Origin: NVTR01 sp036480115
Lineage (GTDB): Bacteria > Pseudomonadota > Alphaproteobacteria > Rhodobacterales > Rhodobacteraceae
Direction of reading: 5' to 3'
Length of the DNA stretch: 64,000 nt
Assembly (NCBI GenBank): GCA_965224795.1
Contig: CBDDAE010000001.1
Coordinates: 124,001-188,000 of the forward strand
Shown piece after piece: positions 53,136 to 62,633 of this stretch (position 1 is its first letter; each line of letters opens with the position of its first letter). Made by a program: the position numbers and the translations under genes. Below the pieces are notes generated by a model. It ran no database searches, was not told where the DNA came from, and saw only the letters and a program-made list of their open reading frames with translations.

Positions 53136-53801
53136 ATGTTTAAATCTACTCTGGGTGCTGCGGCCCTTACACTGATCGCAGGTATGGCAACGGCGGGCGG
53201 TTATACCGTTACTGTAACCAACAATCTTAGCGAAGAACTACTGGCGCCGATCCTGATTACCAATGTCGGCAATGACGGCAATATCTTTATGGGTTCCTAC
53301 GTGACACCTGAAGCCGAGGAACAAATCCTGACCGGTGATCCTGCCAAACTGGCCGCCCGTATTGGCCCAGACGCCATGGTTGGACATGGTACTGATGGCC
53401 CTCCCGGCGTGTTGCTGGCACCTGGTAAATCTGTAACATTTGACATTGAAACTGACGCCACAGCCGTGCGTGTTATTTCAATGGTTGCTCCAACCATGCT
53501 GCCTGACACTTACGTCACCAATGTTGTCGATCTGACCGGCGCCGACACGATTGAGGCCCGTCTGACACGCTTTGACATCGGCCATGACGAAGGCACCAAG
53601 ATGATCGTTAAATTCGGTGCGATGATGATGTCAGATGACACTATGGCCGCCAGCGACGATACAATGGCTGCAACTGATGAAGCCATGGCGACCGACGATA
53701 CGATGGCCACTGACGACACGATGGCTTCGGATGATTCCATGGCAATGGCACCGCATCCAAATGCAGCTGCCGCGTCGATCATTTTCGTCAAAAAGATGTG
53801 A
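53136..53801 (+). CDS. Secreted spondin-domain protein with DDTMA repeats
   Basis: 221 aa from ATG 53136 (GGAG at 53126-53129); in-frame TTG at 53124 overlaps that site. Signal peptide (about 1-20, ATAGG), then a spondin_N-like domain (YTVTVTNNLSEELLAPILI, GSYVTPEAEEQILTGD). The C-terminal part is a run of (S/T)DDTMA units (about six, some varied: SDDTMAA, TDEAMA, TDDTMA, SDDSMA), an acidic Met-rich low-complexity stretch. Role unknown; secreted or outer-surface. A strong terminator follows. Confidence 0.8.
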   Translation: MFKSTLGAAALTLIAGMATAGGYTVTVTNNLSEELLAPILITNVGNDGNIFMGSYVTPEAEEQILTGDPAKLAARIGPDAMVGHGTDGPPGVLLAPGKSVTFDIETDATAVRVISMVAPTMLPDTYVTNVVDLTGADTIEARLTRFDIGHDEGTKMIVKFGAMMMSDDTMAASDDTMAATDEAMATDDTMATDDTMASDDSMAMAPHPNAAAASIIFVKKM

Positions 53802-53825
53802 TCGCGTTAACTAAATCACCAAATC

Positions 53826-53854
53826 AGGGCGCCCCAATCGGGCGCCCTTTTTTA
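53826..53854 (+). terminator. Rho-independent terminator
   Basis: AGGGCGCCC pairs perfectly with GGGCGCCCT, 5-base loop, followed by TTTTTTA. Ends the spondin-like gene; the convergent ABM gene ends inside it. Confidence 0.92.
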
Positions 53855-54190
53855 TCCGCGCCCTTCGGGCCCGTCATAATGCCGTTCAACTTTGGCCACC
53901 CGTAACGTGTAATGCGAATACCAGCGCGCCCGGCCCATTTTCTGCGCCATGGCGTGTTCGGTGACTTTCTTCCAGTTCTTCAGCGCCGCCTCATCCGCCC
54001 AATAGCTGACAGTGATGCCAAGGCCCGTGTCACTGCGGGTGGTTTCAATGCCCAAGTAACCGGGCTGTTCAGCAGCCAGCGTTCCCATCCTATCGGCCAT
54101 GGCCCCGTAACCGGCAGTTTTATCAGTCAGTTGCGCAGTGAAGATCACCGCGTAATACGGTGGATCGGGCAGGGGGGCGAATTCTGACAC
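53852..54190 (-). CDS. Antibiotic biosynthesis monooxygenase (ABM) domain protein
   Basis: 112 aa ferredoxin-like ABM domain (YYAVIFTAQLTDKTAGYGAM, GYLGIETTRSDTGLGITVSYW, WKKVTEHAMAQKMGRARWYSHY). Small cytoplasmic protein; haem-degradation or quinone-oxygenase roles are known for relatives, not shown here. It lies 3 bp after the ABC ATPase gene and may be in its operon. Confidence 0.85.
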   Translation of the reverse strand: MSEFAPLPDPPYYAVIFTAQLTDKTAGYGAMADRMGTLAAEQPGYLGIETTRSDTGLGITVSYWADEAALKNWKKVTEHAMAQKMGRARWYSHYTLRVAKVERHYDGPEGRG

Positions 54191-54193
54191 AGC

Positions 54194-56278
54194 TTATTCG
54201 GCGGCGATTTTTATGACCGGTTCCATGCTGGCAAGGTCAGCATCCGACAGGTGGCATTTGATTTCATGGCCATCTGCAAGCGTGCGCATGGGGGGCAGTT
54301 CGCGGTCACACAGCCCATCCGCGACCTTATCTTTCCAGTTGCAGCGGGTCTGGAAGGGGCAGCCGCTTGGTGGGTTCATGGCAGATGGGATGTCGCCTTC
54401 CAGCACGATGTGTTTCTTTTCGACGCTGGTGTCGGCGATTGGCACAGCAGAAAGCAGGGCTTCGGTATAGGGGTGATAGGGCGGCGCGAACACCTGATCG
54501 GTGTCGCCAATTTCCACCACATGTCCCAGATACATCACCATCACCCGGTCGCTTAGGTAACGCACAATCGAAAGGTCATGGCTGATGAACAGCAGTGTGG
54601 TTTTTTCATTGCGCTGGATTTCCATCAGCAGGTCGGTGACGGCGGCCTGTACGGAAACATCCAACGCCGAAACCGGTTCATCGGCCACAACGATACGCGC
54701 ACCACCGGCAAAAGCCCGAGCGATTCCAACACGTTGCTTTTGGCCGCCAGATAATTGTCGTGGCATGCGTTCAGCGAATTCGCGCGGTAGTTTAACCAGA
54801 TCAAGCAGTTCCAATGTGCGCTGTTTACGGTCTGCATCACTGTCACCGATACCAAATATTTCCAGCGCACGCACGATCTGGCGACCGACAGTCATGGACG
54901 GGTTCAGGGTGTCAAACGGGTTTTGAAACACCATCTGGACGGACGACACAGTTTCTGTGTCGCGGTCTTCGATCGGAATGCTTTCGATGTTGCGACCATC
55001 AAGGGTGATCTCACCGGAGGTGGCTGTTTCAAGACCCATTAAAACCTTGGCGAATGTAGATTTGCCGCAGCCAGATTCCCCGACTATGGCCAGTGTTTCG
55101 CTTTCGCGGGCTTCAAATGATAGGGTTTCGTTAGCCTTCACAACCTTTTTGTCGCCTCCGCCGAACAGTGCGTTCGCGGCCACTTCGTAGTGTTTTTTCA
55201 GGTTGTCCATTTTCAGGACCACTTCGCCAATCGGGGCTTTTTCTTTTTGTTCCCCGACGGTTATGGGTGCGTTCCAATCGATTTCGGTGAACTTCACACA
55301 GCGTGATGCGTGTCGGGTGTCTCCTGTAACTTCACCCATTTTCACATCACCGGCGTCACATCTTCCGGCTTCGAAATAGTCACAACGGGGCCCAAAATTA
55401 CAGCCCGGCGGGCGTTCATGGGGCAAGGGGAAGTTGCCGGGGATCGCCACCAAGGGGTGGGTGTTTTTGTCAGCACCGGGCAGGGGGATCGAGCGGAATA
55501 ATGCTTGTGTATAAGGGTGTTGCATCTTGTCGAACACGTCTTTAATCGACCCGGTTTCGACGGCTTCACCGGAATACATCACGCAAATCCGGTCACAGGT
55601 TTCAAGGATCAGCCCAAGGTTGTGGCTGATGAACAGCATGCTTGTGCCGTATTTCTTGCCAAGATCACGGACCAGTTCAACAACTGCCGCCTCAACCGTC
55701 ACATCAAGCGCGGTTGTGGGTTCATCCAATATCAGTAGGGCAGGTTTGGACATTAGTGCCATGGCGATAACAATGCGTTGCTGTTGACCACCCGACAATT
55801 GGTGCGGATAGCTGCCCAATATGCGTTCCGGGTCTGGCAGTTTAACGTCGGTGACCACTTCCAGTGCCCGTTCATAGGCGTCCTTTTCAGAAACGCCTTC
55901 GTGGATCATCGGCACTTCCATCAATTGCTTGCCGATCTTCATAGCCGGGTTCAGGGATGCCATCGGTTCCTGATAAATCATGGCGATTTCGCTGCCGCGT
56001 ATATCGCGCAACTCATCCTGTGACATCTTATTCAGGTCACGTCCCTTAAATTTGATCGTACCGCCAACAATGCGACCATTCACACCCAAATCCTGCATCA
56101 CGCCAAGCGCCACGGTGGATTTACCACAGCCACTTTCCCCGACCAGCCCTAGCGCCTCACCGGGCATAACAGTGGCGGAAAAATCCATCACCGCCGGAAT
56201 TTCCCGCAATCTGGTAAAGAAAGAAATCGACAGGTCGTTGATTTCCAGGATCGGGCTGTTTTTATCCCATTCTGACAT
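54194..56278 (-). CDS. Peptide-type ABC transporter, fused double ATPase
   Basis: 694 aa with two complete ABC domains. First: GESGCGKST, LSGGQQQRIVIAMAL, LLILDEPTTALDV (about 1-330). Second: GESGCGKST, LSGGQKQRVGIARAF, IVVADEPVSALDV (about 360-690). Each half ends in an oligopeptide/dipeptide C-terminal extension with a Cys-rich segment (GCNFGPRCDYFEAGRCD; GCPFQTRCNWKDKVADGLCD). It is equivalent to DppD+DppF in one chain. Translated after two permeases. Confidence 0.95.
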   Translation of the reverse strand: MSEWDKNSPILEINDLSISFFTRLREIPAVMDFSATVMPGEALGLVGESGCGKSTVALGVMQDLGVNGRIVGGTIKFKGRDLNKMSQDELRDIRGSEIAMIYQEPMASLNPAMKIGKQLMEVPMIHEGVSEKDAYERALEVVTDVKLPDPERILGSYPHQLSGGQQQRIVIAMALMSKPALLILDEPTTALDVTVEAAVVELVRDLGKKYGTSMLFISHNLGLILETCDRICVMYSGEAVETGSIKDVFDKMQHPYTQALFRSIPLPGADKNTHPLVAIPGNFPLPHERPPGCNFGPRCDYFEAGRCDAGDVKMGEVTGDTRHASRCVKFTEIDWNAPITVGEQKEKAPIGEVVLKMDNLKKHYEVAANALFGGGDKKVVKANETLSFEARESETLAIVGESGCGKSTFAKVLMGLETATSGEITLDGRNIESIPIEDRDTETVSSVQMVFQNPFDTLNPSMTVGRQIVRALEIFGIGDSDADRKQRTLELLDLVKLPREFAERMPRQLSGGQKQRVGIARAFAGGARIVVADEPVSALDVSVQAAVTDLLMEIQRNEKTTLLFISHDLSIVRYLSDRVMVMYLGHVVEIGDTDQVFAPPYHPYTEALLSAVPIADTSVEKKHIVLEGDIPSAMNPPSGCPFQTRCNWKDKVADGLCDRELPPMRTLADGHEIKCHLSDADLASMEPVIKIAAE

Positions 56279-56288
56279 GGTGTTCTCC

Positions 56289-57470
56289 TTAATCCCTTAA
56301 GCTTTCTTCGCGCAGACCATCGGCCAACAGGTTCAAACCCAGAACCATGCTCATCAGCGCCAGTGCCGGGGGCAGGGCCGGGTGCGGGAAGATCGACAAA
56401 AGTTTGCGACCGTCATTAATGGTTGAACCCCAATCCGGGCTTTCGCTTTCCAGACCCAGACCAAAGAACCCCAATGTACCGAGCAAAATGGTGACATAGC
56501 CGATGCGCAGGCAAAAATCGACGATCAACGGTCCACGGGCATTGGGCAAGATTTCCCACAGCATGATGTACCACGCGCCTTCGCCCCGGGTTTGTCCGGC
56601 AGCGACGTAATCACGTGTGCGAATGTCCAGCACCAGCCCGCGCACGATACGGTAAACGGTCGGCGAGTTAACGAACACCACCGACACGAACACCACCAGC
56701 AAATTACCGGGAACGTCGAACAGATCCAGCCATTTTGGCACGAAAGATATGACCGTGCCCGGCTCAGAGATCAGAGACAGGTACAATGTCAGGCTGATCA
56801 ACATTGCGACGCCGACGTAAAGGTTGCGTTTTTTGGGTTGGGTATAGAACCGTGAATTCAACAACACGAAGATAAACACAATCGGAAAGATGAACAGCAC
56901 CGCCGCCATATAACTTGGGATGCCTGTTTCGACGATTTCCGGGGTGACCAGCAGGTAAAATAGCAGGATCACCGGAAAGGCGAGGACCAGATTGGCAACG
57001 AAGGACAGGATGGTGTCCAGCCGTCCCCCGTAATAGCCGGCGGGCAGGCCAAGGGTGATGCCTACCATGAAGGCGAATATTGTGGCTAGTGGCGCGATTT
57101 TCACCACGATCCAGCTGCCCGCCACCATGCGCGAAAACACATCACGGGCCAGGTTGTCACCACCTAATATGTAAAACCCGCTATCATCGGGCAGGGGTGT
57201 GCCGGGTAGCTTATTCTTCATGCCGGAAACCTGCGCCAATGGGTCATACATGACGATCAGGTCAAAGGCGGCGAATATTCCGGTAAACACCCAGAACATC
57301 ACCAGACCAAAGCCGATCATGCCAACGGTGCTGTCAAACAGTTTGCCATAGAGGCCCAGTTTGCGTTTGAAGGTGATCGACAGCCCAAAGGTCGCGATCA
57401 GGGCGATCCAGACCGGGGTGAATTGTAGAAATACTCGGACGAAAATGCTGCCCCAGGATAATTCTTCCAT
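56289..57470 (-). CDS. ABC transporter permease (DppC-like)
   Basis: 393 aa, about six to seven helices, with the permease EAA-like motif (TRGEGAWYIMLWEILPNARGPL). N-terminal extra helix region. It is part of the peptide-type ABC operon; long insert with extra hydrophobic segments (YMAAVLFIFPIVFIFVLLNS). Confidence 0.93.
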   Translation of the reverse strand: MEELSWGSIFVRVFLQFTPVWIALIATFGLSITFKRKLGLYGKLFDSTVGMIGFGLVMFWVFTGIFAAFDLIVMYDPLAQVSGMKNKLPGTPLPDDSGFYILGGDNLARDVFSRMVAGSWIVVKIAPLATIFAFMVGITLGLPAGYYGGRLDTILSFVANLVLAFPVILLFYLLVTPEIVETGIPSYMAAVLFIFPIVFIFVLLNSRFYTQPKKRNLYVGVAMLISLTLYLSLISEPGTVISFVPKWLDLFDVPGNLLVVFVSVVFVNSPTVYRIVRGLVLDIRTRDYVAAGQTRGEGAWYIMLWEILPNARGPLIVDFCLRIGYVTILLGTLGFFGLGLESESPDWGSTINDGRKLLSIFPHPALPPALALMSMVLGLNLLADGLREESLRD

Positions 57471-57479
57471 GACGCGCTC

Positions 57480-58526
57480 CTATGCTATCCGAATACGGGG
57501 GTTGAGAAATACATACCCGATATCGGATATTAGCTGCGTGACAAGAACCACGAAGACGGCCACCACAGAGCTGGCGAGCAACAGGTCGATGTCGTTGTTT
57601 GATGCGGCCTGCACAAGTGTCCAGCCAAAGCCTTTGTAGTTGAACAGGGTTTCCACGATCACCACGCCGTTCAGTAGCCATGGGAATTGCAGCATGATCA
57701 CTGTGAATGGGGCGATCAGCGCATTGCGCAGGGCGTGTTTCATGACGATATTGGGAAAGCTGACGCCTTTCAGACGGGCAGTGCGGATGTATTGGGCTGT
57801 CATGACCTCGGTCATCGATGCCCGTGTCATCCGGGCGATATAGCCGATGCCGTAAAGTGCGATGGTCATCACCGGCAGGAAAAAGTTTTCAAAATTGGCG
57901 TTTTCCATGGCTGATGTGGCGGTGCCCTTGAACCATTTCAACCCGAATGCTGATGAGGCGAACAGGGCGATGAAGATAACGCCTGACACATATTCAGGCG
58001 TGGCGGTGGTGACAATGGCGACAGTGGAAAGCGAACGGTCGGTGCGCGAACCTTCACGCATGCCAGCCAATACGCCCAGTATGAGTGCGGACGGGACCAT
58101 GACCACCATGACCCAGAACATCAGCTTGCCGGTCAGACCCAGACGCTTGCCGATGATGGTTGACACGTCGTCTTTGAAAACACTGGACTGGCCCCAGTCG
58201 CCCTGCAGGATGCCGCAAAAACGTGGCACGTCAGCATCTGGGTTTTTGGCGTCAAAACAGCGGCCGGTTGTAACACCGTCATCATCGGTTATGGTGAACC
58301 CGGGCAAGACCCCCAGCCATTGGCCATATTTGGTAATGGTCGGTTGGGTGTGGCCCTTTTTTTCCAGCCAGGACAGCACGGCTTCGTCCGACATGCGGAA
58401 GTTGCCCTGGGTCTTGGCGAGCTTTTCAAGGTTTGGAAAAAGGTTGGTTAGGAAGAAAACGATGAATGTCAGGCAAAGCGCCGTCAGTATCATCACCCCA
58501 ACCCTGCGTAAGATGAACAGTCCCAT
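57480..58526 (-). CDS. ABC transporter permease (DppB-like)
   Basis: 348 aa, start MGLFILRRVGVMILTALCL typical of DppB. Motif TARLKGVSFPNIVMKHALRNALI (EAA loop) spans about residues 233-255. Encodes the first permease; the region before it (58527-58691, 165 bp) carries no gene. Confidence 0.94.
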   Translation of the reverse strand: MGLFILRRVGVMILTALCLTFIVFFLTNLFPNLEKLAKTQGNFRMSDEAVLSWLEKKGHTQPTITKYGQWLGVLPGFTITDDDGVTTGRCFDAKNPDADVPRFCGILQGDWGQSSVFKDDVSTIIGKRLGLTGKLMFWVMVVMVPSALILGVLAGMREGSRTDRSLSTVAIVTTATPEYVSGVIFIALFASSAFGLKWFKGTATSAMENANFENFFLPVMTIALYGIGYIARMTRASMTEVMTAQYIRTARLKGVSFPNIVMKHALRNALIAPFTVIMLQFPWLLNGVVIVETLFNYKGFGWTLVQAASNNDIDLLLASSVVAVFVVLVTQLISDIGYVFLNPRIRIA

Positions 58527-58691
58527 CAGGTTCCCTGTCGTTTGTTAGCGCCAGATTTTGCTGGCCCGGTGTTGTCGCCGGTTGCGGGGTGGCATTGGCT
58601 GCCCTTGGTCCCGTCTGTAGTTTGTACCCGGTTTCGTTGAACCCGGCAGGATTGAAAGGGGGCGGACCAGCCGCCCCCAATCGCAATCAAT

Positions 58692-60356
58692 TTAGGCTGA
58701 CATGCCCCACTTATAGTGGTGATGCTCAAAGCTGACATGCATTTCAACGCCTTCCAAGCCTTGAATATGGTGGCGGAAGACTGAGCGCCAGTATGGCTGA
58801 ATGGTCACGCCTTCTTCCTGGATCAAAGCCTGCATCTTGGCCATAACCACCCGACGCGCATCGGCATCAGCGATTGACAATGCCTCAGTCAGCAGCGTGT
58901 CAAATTCAGCATTGGACCAGCCAAATTCGTTCCAGGCTTCACCGGTGCGATAGGCCAGCGCGTGGATCTGCACACCAAGTGGGCGGTGGTTCCAGTTGGT
59001 TGAGCTGAACGGATACTTTGTCCAGTCATTCCAGAAGGTTGAGCCAGGCAGAACAGTCCGTTTGACATTAATACCAGCGTCACGCAACTGGGCGGCAACC
59101 GCGTCAGTTGTGTTCTTGCGCCAGTCATCGTCAATCGAAGTCAGCTCATGCTCATAGTCACCCATGCCAGCTTCATCCATTAGGGCCTTAGCACCTGCCG
59201 GATCATGCTTTTGCGCCGGCAGTTCTGCATATTCTGGGTGCAACGGGGCAACGTGGTGGTTTTCAGCAACCGCACCGCGACCACCATAACCCAGTTCCAG
59301 CAACACGCTGTTGTCGACCGCCATGGCAATGGCCTGGCGTACCTTCTTGTCAGCATAGGGATTCTTACCGTCGATTTCCGCCAATTGGTTTGGACGGATA
59401 ACAATAGTACCTGCTGTCACAACGCTGGAATTGACCAGGTCAAGACCATCAAGCACATCGATGAATTCGCCAATGCTTTCGTGCAGCATGTCGACTTCTT
59501 CGCTTTCAATCGCTGCGACCCAAGCTGATGGTTCGGTGCCAAAATCCGTATACTCGATACGGTCAAGGAATGGACCGCCATACACTTCGGTGCCCCACCA
59601 TGTGTGATCAGCATTACGCTCAACAACGGCTTTCACGCCCACTTCCAGTTCTGACAGCAGGTATGGGCCGGTGCCGGGACCAGTTTCGCCAGCGTCTGGG
59701 TTATAGCTGGAATGGACAATCGCCGCTGGATAGTCAGCAAAACCGGGGATCAGTGAAATATCCGGGTTTGGCAGGTTCAGCGTAACAGTCAAAGGACCGG
59801 TCGCAACGATCGCGCCTTCAAGGGCTTTGTTGGTATTGGCGTCAACCAGAATAGCCATACGGCCAGCCATGGAATTTCCTTCAACCTCTTTATCGGCCCA
59901 GCGGGTGATGTTGTTCACAACGTCGTCGGCTGTGAAATCGTCGCCGTTGTTCCATTTAACGCCGGGACGGATATTCAGTGTGTACTGTGTCGCGTCTGCG
60001 TTAATTTCCCAGCTTTCCAGCAACATGCCGCGAAAGGAACCATCGTTGTTGTATTCCACCAGGTATTCCAACGTACCACGGGTTTCGTTGGCAATTTCCG
60101 ACCAGTCAGCTGTGCGGCTGTCTTTCAGCGCGCGAACGCTCATCTGCACGCGCAATGTGCCACCGTCTGCGATATGGCCAGCAGCCTGAACCGGAGCGTC
60201 AAGACCCAGCAAACCGTAAGCTGCAACTGTCGTTGCACCAAAGGCGGTCGAGCGTGTCAGAAATTCGCGGCGACTGAGTTTGCCAGCTTTGCATTCATCG
60301 GCGTACATTTGTACGGCGCTATGCATTGCTTTTCCGTTGATTGTATCAGATTTCAT
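58692..60356 (-). CDS. ABC transporter substrate-binding protein (SBP family 5)
   Basis: About 554 aa from ATG 60356 (60359 also possible; GGGAGA lies just upstream). The longer frame to 60482 is rejected. Tat-type signal (LSRREFLTRSTAFGATTVAAYG), then a family 5 solute-binding fold (WEINADATQYTLNIRPGVKW, ADDVVNNITRWAD). Substrate is unknown; peptides, opines or similar are typical. It is the first gene of the ABC operon and is preceded by an AraC-type regulator gene and candidate operators. Confidence 0.93.
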   Translation of the reverse strand: MKSDTINGKAMHSAVQMYADECKAGKLSRREFLTRSTAFGATTVAAYGLLGLDAPVQAAGHIADGGTLRVQMSVRALKDSRTADWSEIANETRGTLEYLVEYNNDGSFRGMLLESWEINADATQYTLNIRPGVKWNNGDDFTADDVVNNITRWADKEVEGNSMAGRMAILVDANTNKALEGAIVATGPLTVTLNLPNPDISLIPGFADYPAAIVHSSYNPDAGETGPGTGPYLLSELEVGVKAVVERNADHTWWGTEVYGGPFLDRIEYTDFGTEPSAWVAAIESEEVDMLHESIGEFIDVLDGLDLVNSSVVTAGTIVIRPNQLAEIDGKNPYADKKVRQAIAMAVDNSVLLELGYGGRGAVAENHHVAPLHPEYAELPAQKHDPAGAKALMDEAGMGDYEHELTSIDDDWRKNTTDAVAAQLRDAGINVKRTVLPGSTFWNDWTKYPFSSTNWNHRPLGVQIHALAYRTGEAWNEFGWSNAEFDTLLTEALSIADADARRVVMAKMQALIQEEGVTIQPYWRSVFRHHIQGLEGVEMHVSFEHHHYKWGMSA

Positions 60357-60487
60357 CATTTTCTCCCTAGATGAATAAATTTCGTTATGGGTGTAGCCAA
60401 AACTATAATTATCATGTTTTTTCCGCCAGCCCCCCATTCTCTTGTTTATTTCCGCACGAACACCGCCGTGCGTCAATGGCAACCTAA

Positions 60488-60535
60488 GTCGTTTTCAGGT
60501 CAAAAAACGACATCTAATGAAAACAAAAACGACAT
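60488..60535. promoter_or_regulatory. Candidate operator: AAAACGAC repeats
   Basis: AAAACGACAT occurs at 60504-60513 and 60526-60535 (22 bp apart, two helical turns, same orientation), and the inverted GTCGTTTT lies at 60488-60495. These are about 130-170 bp upstream of the substrate-binding protein start and just downstream of the AraC gene. Spaced direct repeats fit AraC-type binding. Repeats seen directly; binding inferred. Confidence 0.55.
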
Positions 60536-60582
60536 AGACCAACAAAGCAAGTAAATTCCGTAATTGTGATTATAACTTAATG

Positions 60583-61431
60583 TTACCTGGCCCGACGGAA
60601 AGAACTTGGGGTTTCCCCAGATTGCTTTTGAAATGCCCGCGTAAAATAGGCAGCAGACGTGAAACCCAGATGTCGGGCGATATCTTGCACCGGTTTGCCG
60701 GTTTCAATCAGCAACAACCGGGCTTCAAAATGAATACGATCTGTTAATATCGCCATTGCAGAACGCCCACAGGCGCCTTTGCACACCCTTGTAAGGTGGG
60801 TTGGTGTCACCCCCAGTTCGGCGGCGTAATCGGAAACCGACTTCGCAAGGTGAAAATCACGCTCCACCAGGGCGGTATAGGCGGCTGCCATTTTAACGGC
60901 CGTTCCGGATGTAACTTCACTTTCCGGCGCAATCTCAGCCTGGCGTTGCAGCCAAACGGACAACAGTCCGCCATGGTGCATCATCGCGCGTGCCTGACCG
61001 GACAAATCCCGTTCAGCTTCGCGTTGGATGTTTTCAATCAGCGTCGTCAGCTCATTGTGCTGGTAGACGTCGCGAATGCGCAGATGCAATGGCTCAGTTG
61101 GTAGATCAATGTCGGCACTAAACGGAAAATACACAATATTGCCAAACACTTGGCCAAGCATATCAAAGCCGTGCATGGCGCCCGCCGGGATAAATATAGC
61201 GTTATGGGGGCCGTAGCCGCGGGTATTGCCGGATATTGTTATTCGGCCCTGTCCTTTGGTAAACCAAATCAACAGCGGCTGCGAATAGCTGCGCATTGCC
61301 TCGGTCCGCCAACGGCCACCCTGCGCGAAAACCGGCAGTGGAACGACCCGAAAGCCGTTCTTAACGTCGTGTGTTTCGTCCATCAGCCCCAGATACCCAA
61401 GTGTTCGATTTGTGAAAGTTAGGCGAGCCAT
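60583..61431 (-). CDS. AraC family transcriptional regulator
   Basis: 282 aa. N-terminal cupin (GRITISGNTRGYGPHNAIFIPAG) and a C-terminal HTH_18 (SVSDYAAELGVTPTHLTRVCK; KPVQDIARHLGFTSAAYFTRAF). Effector unknown. Probably controls the ABC transporter operon directly downstream. Confidence 0.92.
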   Translation of the reverse strand: MARLTFTNRTLGYLGLMDETHDVKNGFRVVPLPVFAQGGRWRTEAMRSYSQPLLIWFTKGQGRITISGNTRGYGPHNAIFIPAGAMHGFDMLGQVFGNIVYFPFSADIDLPTEPLHLRIRDVYQHNELTTLIENIQREAERDLSGQARAMMHHGGLLSVWLQRQAEIAPESEVTSGTAVKMAAAYTALVERDFHLAKSVSDYAAELGVTPTHLTRVCKGACGRSAMAILTDRIHFEARLLLIETGKPVQDIARHLGFTSAAYFTRAFQKQSGETPSSFRRAR

Positions 61432-61538
61432 CCATCAATTGACAGGTAAATTTCGAAAGACGGTTTCCCATCAATATTTTGCATAGTTCTGGAAACAAAC
61501 CGCGAGATATTGCGCCAATGTAGTGGAGGAGTGGCAAG

Positions 61539-61568
61539 TTATCCCCAAGCCATCCAATGTTATCCACA
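61539..61568 (+). promoter_or_regulatory. Pair of DnaA-box-like sequences
   Basis: TTATCCCCA (61539-61547) and perfect TTATCCACA (61560-61568), 21 bp apart in the same orientation, between the AraC-type gene and miaA. Could mediate DnaA regulation; two boxes alone do not show an origin. Confidence 0.4.
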
Positions 61569-61605
61569 GAATCGCGAATGTGTTTGGGCAGTTTTCGACA
61601 AAAAC

Positions 61606-62484
61606 CTAAGGTAAGGTGATAATCTGCCAGTCTTTCATCCGGGCGCGAAACCAACTGCGCTGCCGTTTGGCATATTGGCGCGTGGCTATTGTTACAGCCT
61701 CTCGCACCTGATCCAATGACATTTCCCCCTTGAGGTGCGCCATAAGCTGCGCCGCCCCTATGGCTTTGGCTGACGGCAGGGACGGTGACCAGGCTTTCTG
61801 ATTTTCCTGCGCCTCACTTAATGCGCCATTTTCCAGCATATAATCAAACCGTTGTGCAATTCGTGTGTTCAGCCATTTCCGGTCAGCGTCCAGCAGAATT
61901 GGCGTGGCATTTTGCAAAGCTATCAGCGGGGCGGGGGTGTCATCTTGCCAGGATGCCAAACCGCGCGACGTTGATTGTTGCACCTCCCAAGCCCTTTGCA
62001 CCCGCATGGGATTGTTTTGGTCAATCCTTTTCAAAGTCTCTACGTCAATACCGGCAATCAATGCCAACAAGCCTTCCTTGGTCAACAGATCATCAGCTTG
62101 TCGCCGTGTTTCCGGCTTGGTAGCTGGTATATCCACCAATCCTTCGGTCAGGGCGGTAAAATTCAATCCTGTACCGCCAACAATGATGGGGCGGTTGTCA
62201 CTGGCAAAAACTGCTCGGATATCGCGCAACCATTGGCCAACTGAATAGGACGTATCACCAGAAATATGGCCGTATAAATGGTGGGGAATTCGCTTCATAT
62301 CGACCTGATCAGGGCGGGCTGTCAAAACGCGCCAGTTGGCAAAAACCTGCAACGCATCGGCGTTTACAATGGCCCGGCCCTGTCGTTCAGCTATTTCAAG
62401 GGCAAGATCTGACTTACCTGAAGCCGTCGGACCCGCTATCAGAACCGGTAGATCTTCAGGTATTTCTAGATGGTTTACCAACAT
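61606..62484 (-). CDS. miaA: tRNA dimethylallyltransferase
   Basis: 292 aa. P-loop IAGPTASGKSDLALEIAE, then IVNADALQVF, GGTGLNFTAL, and the C-terminal KAIGAAQLMAHLKGE and TRQYAKRQRSWFRAR. It isopentenylates A37 of tRNAs reading UNN codons. Length is at the short end of normal. Confidence 0.96.
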   Translation of the reverse strand: MLVNHLEIPEDLPVLIAGPTASGKSDLALEIAERQGRAIVNADALQVFANWRVLTARPDQVDMKRIPHHLYGHISGDTSYSVGQWLRDIRAVFASDNRPIIVGGTGLNFTALTEGLVDIPATKPETRRQADDLLTKEGLLALIAGIDVETLKRIDQNNPMRVQRAWEVQQSTSRGLASWQDDTPAPLIALQNATPILLDADRKWLNTRIAQRFDYMLENGALSEAQENQKAWSPSLPSAKAIGAAQLMAHLKGEMSLDQVREAVTIATRQYAKRQRSWFRARMKDWQIITLP

Positions 62485-62633
62485 GTTACGGCGCTATTTT
62501 AATGTAAATACTACCGTCAACATCCGGCCCAAGCCCGCTGATTTCCAAAGTTTGCGTATCTTGCATTGTGCCCCGCACGGTTTTACGACATTTTGCGCCT
62601 GAAATTCAAAGACTTCAATCGGGGGCAATACAT

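Noticed and set aside
61361..61654. 97-aa minus-strand frame between miaA and the AraC gene
   Set aside because: It overlaps both neighbours and the DnaA-box pair, with no start signal or domain.
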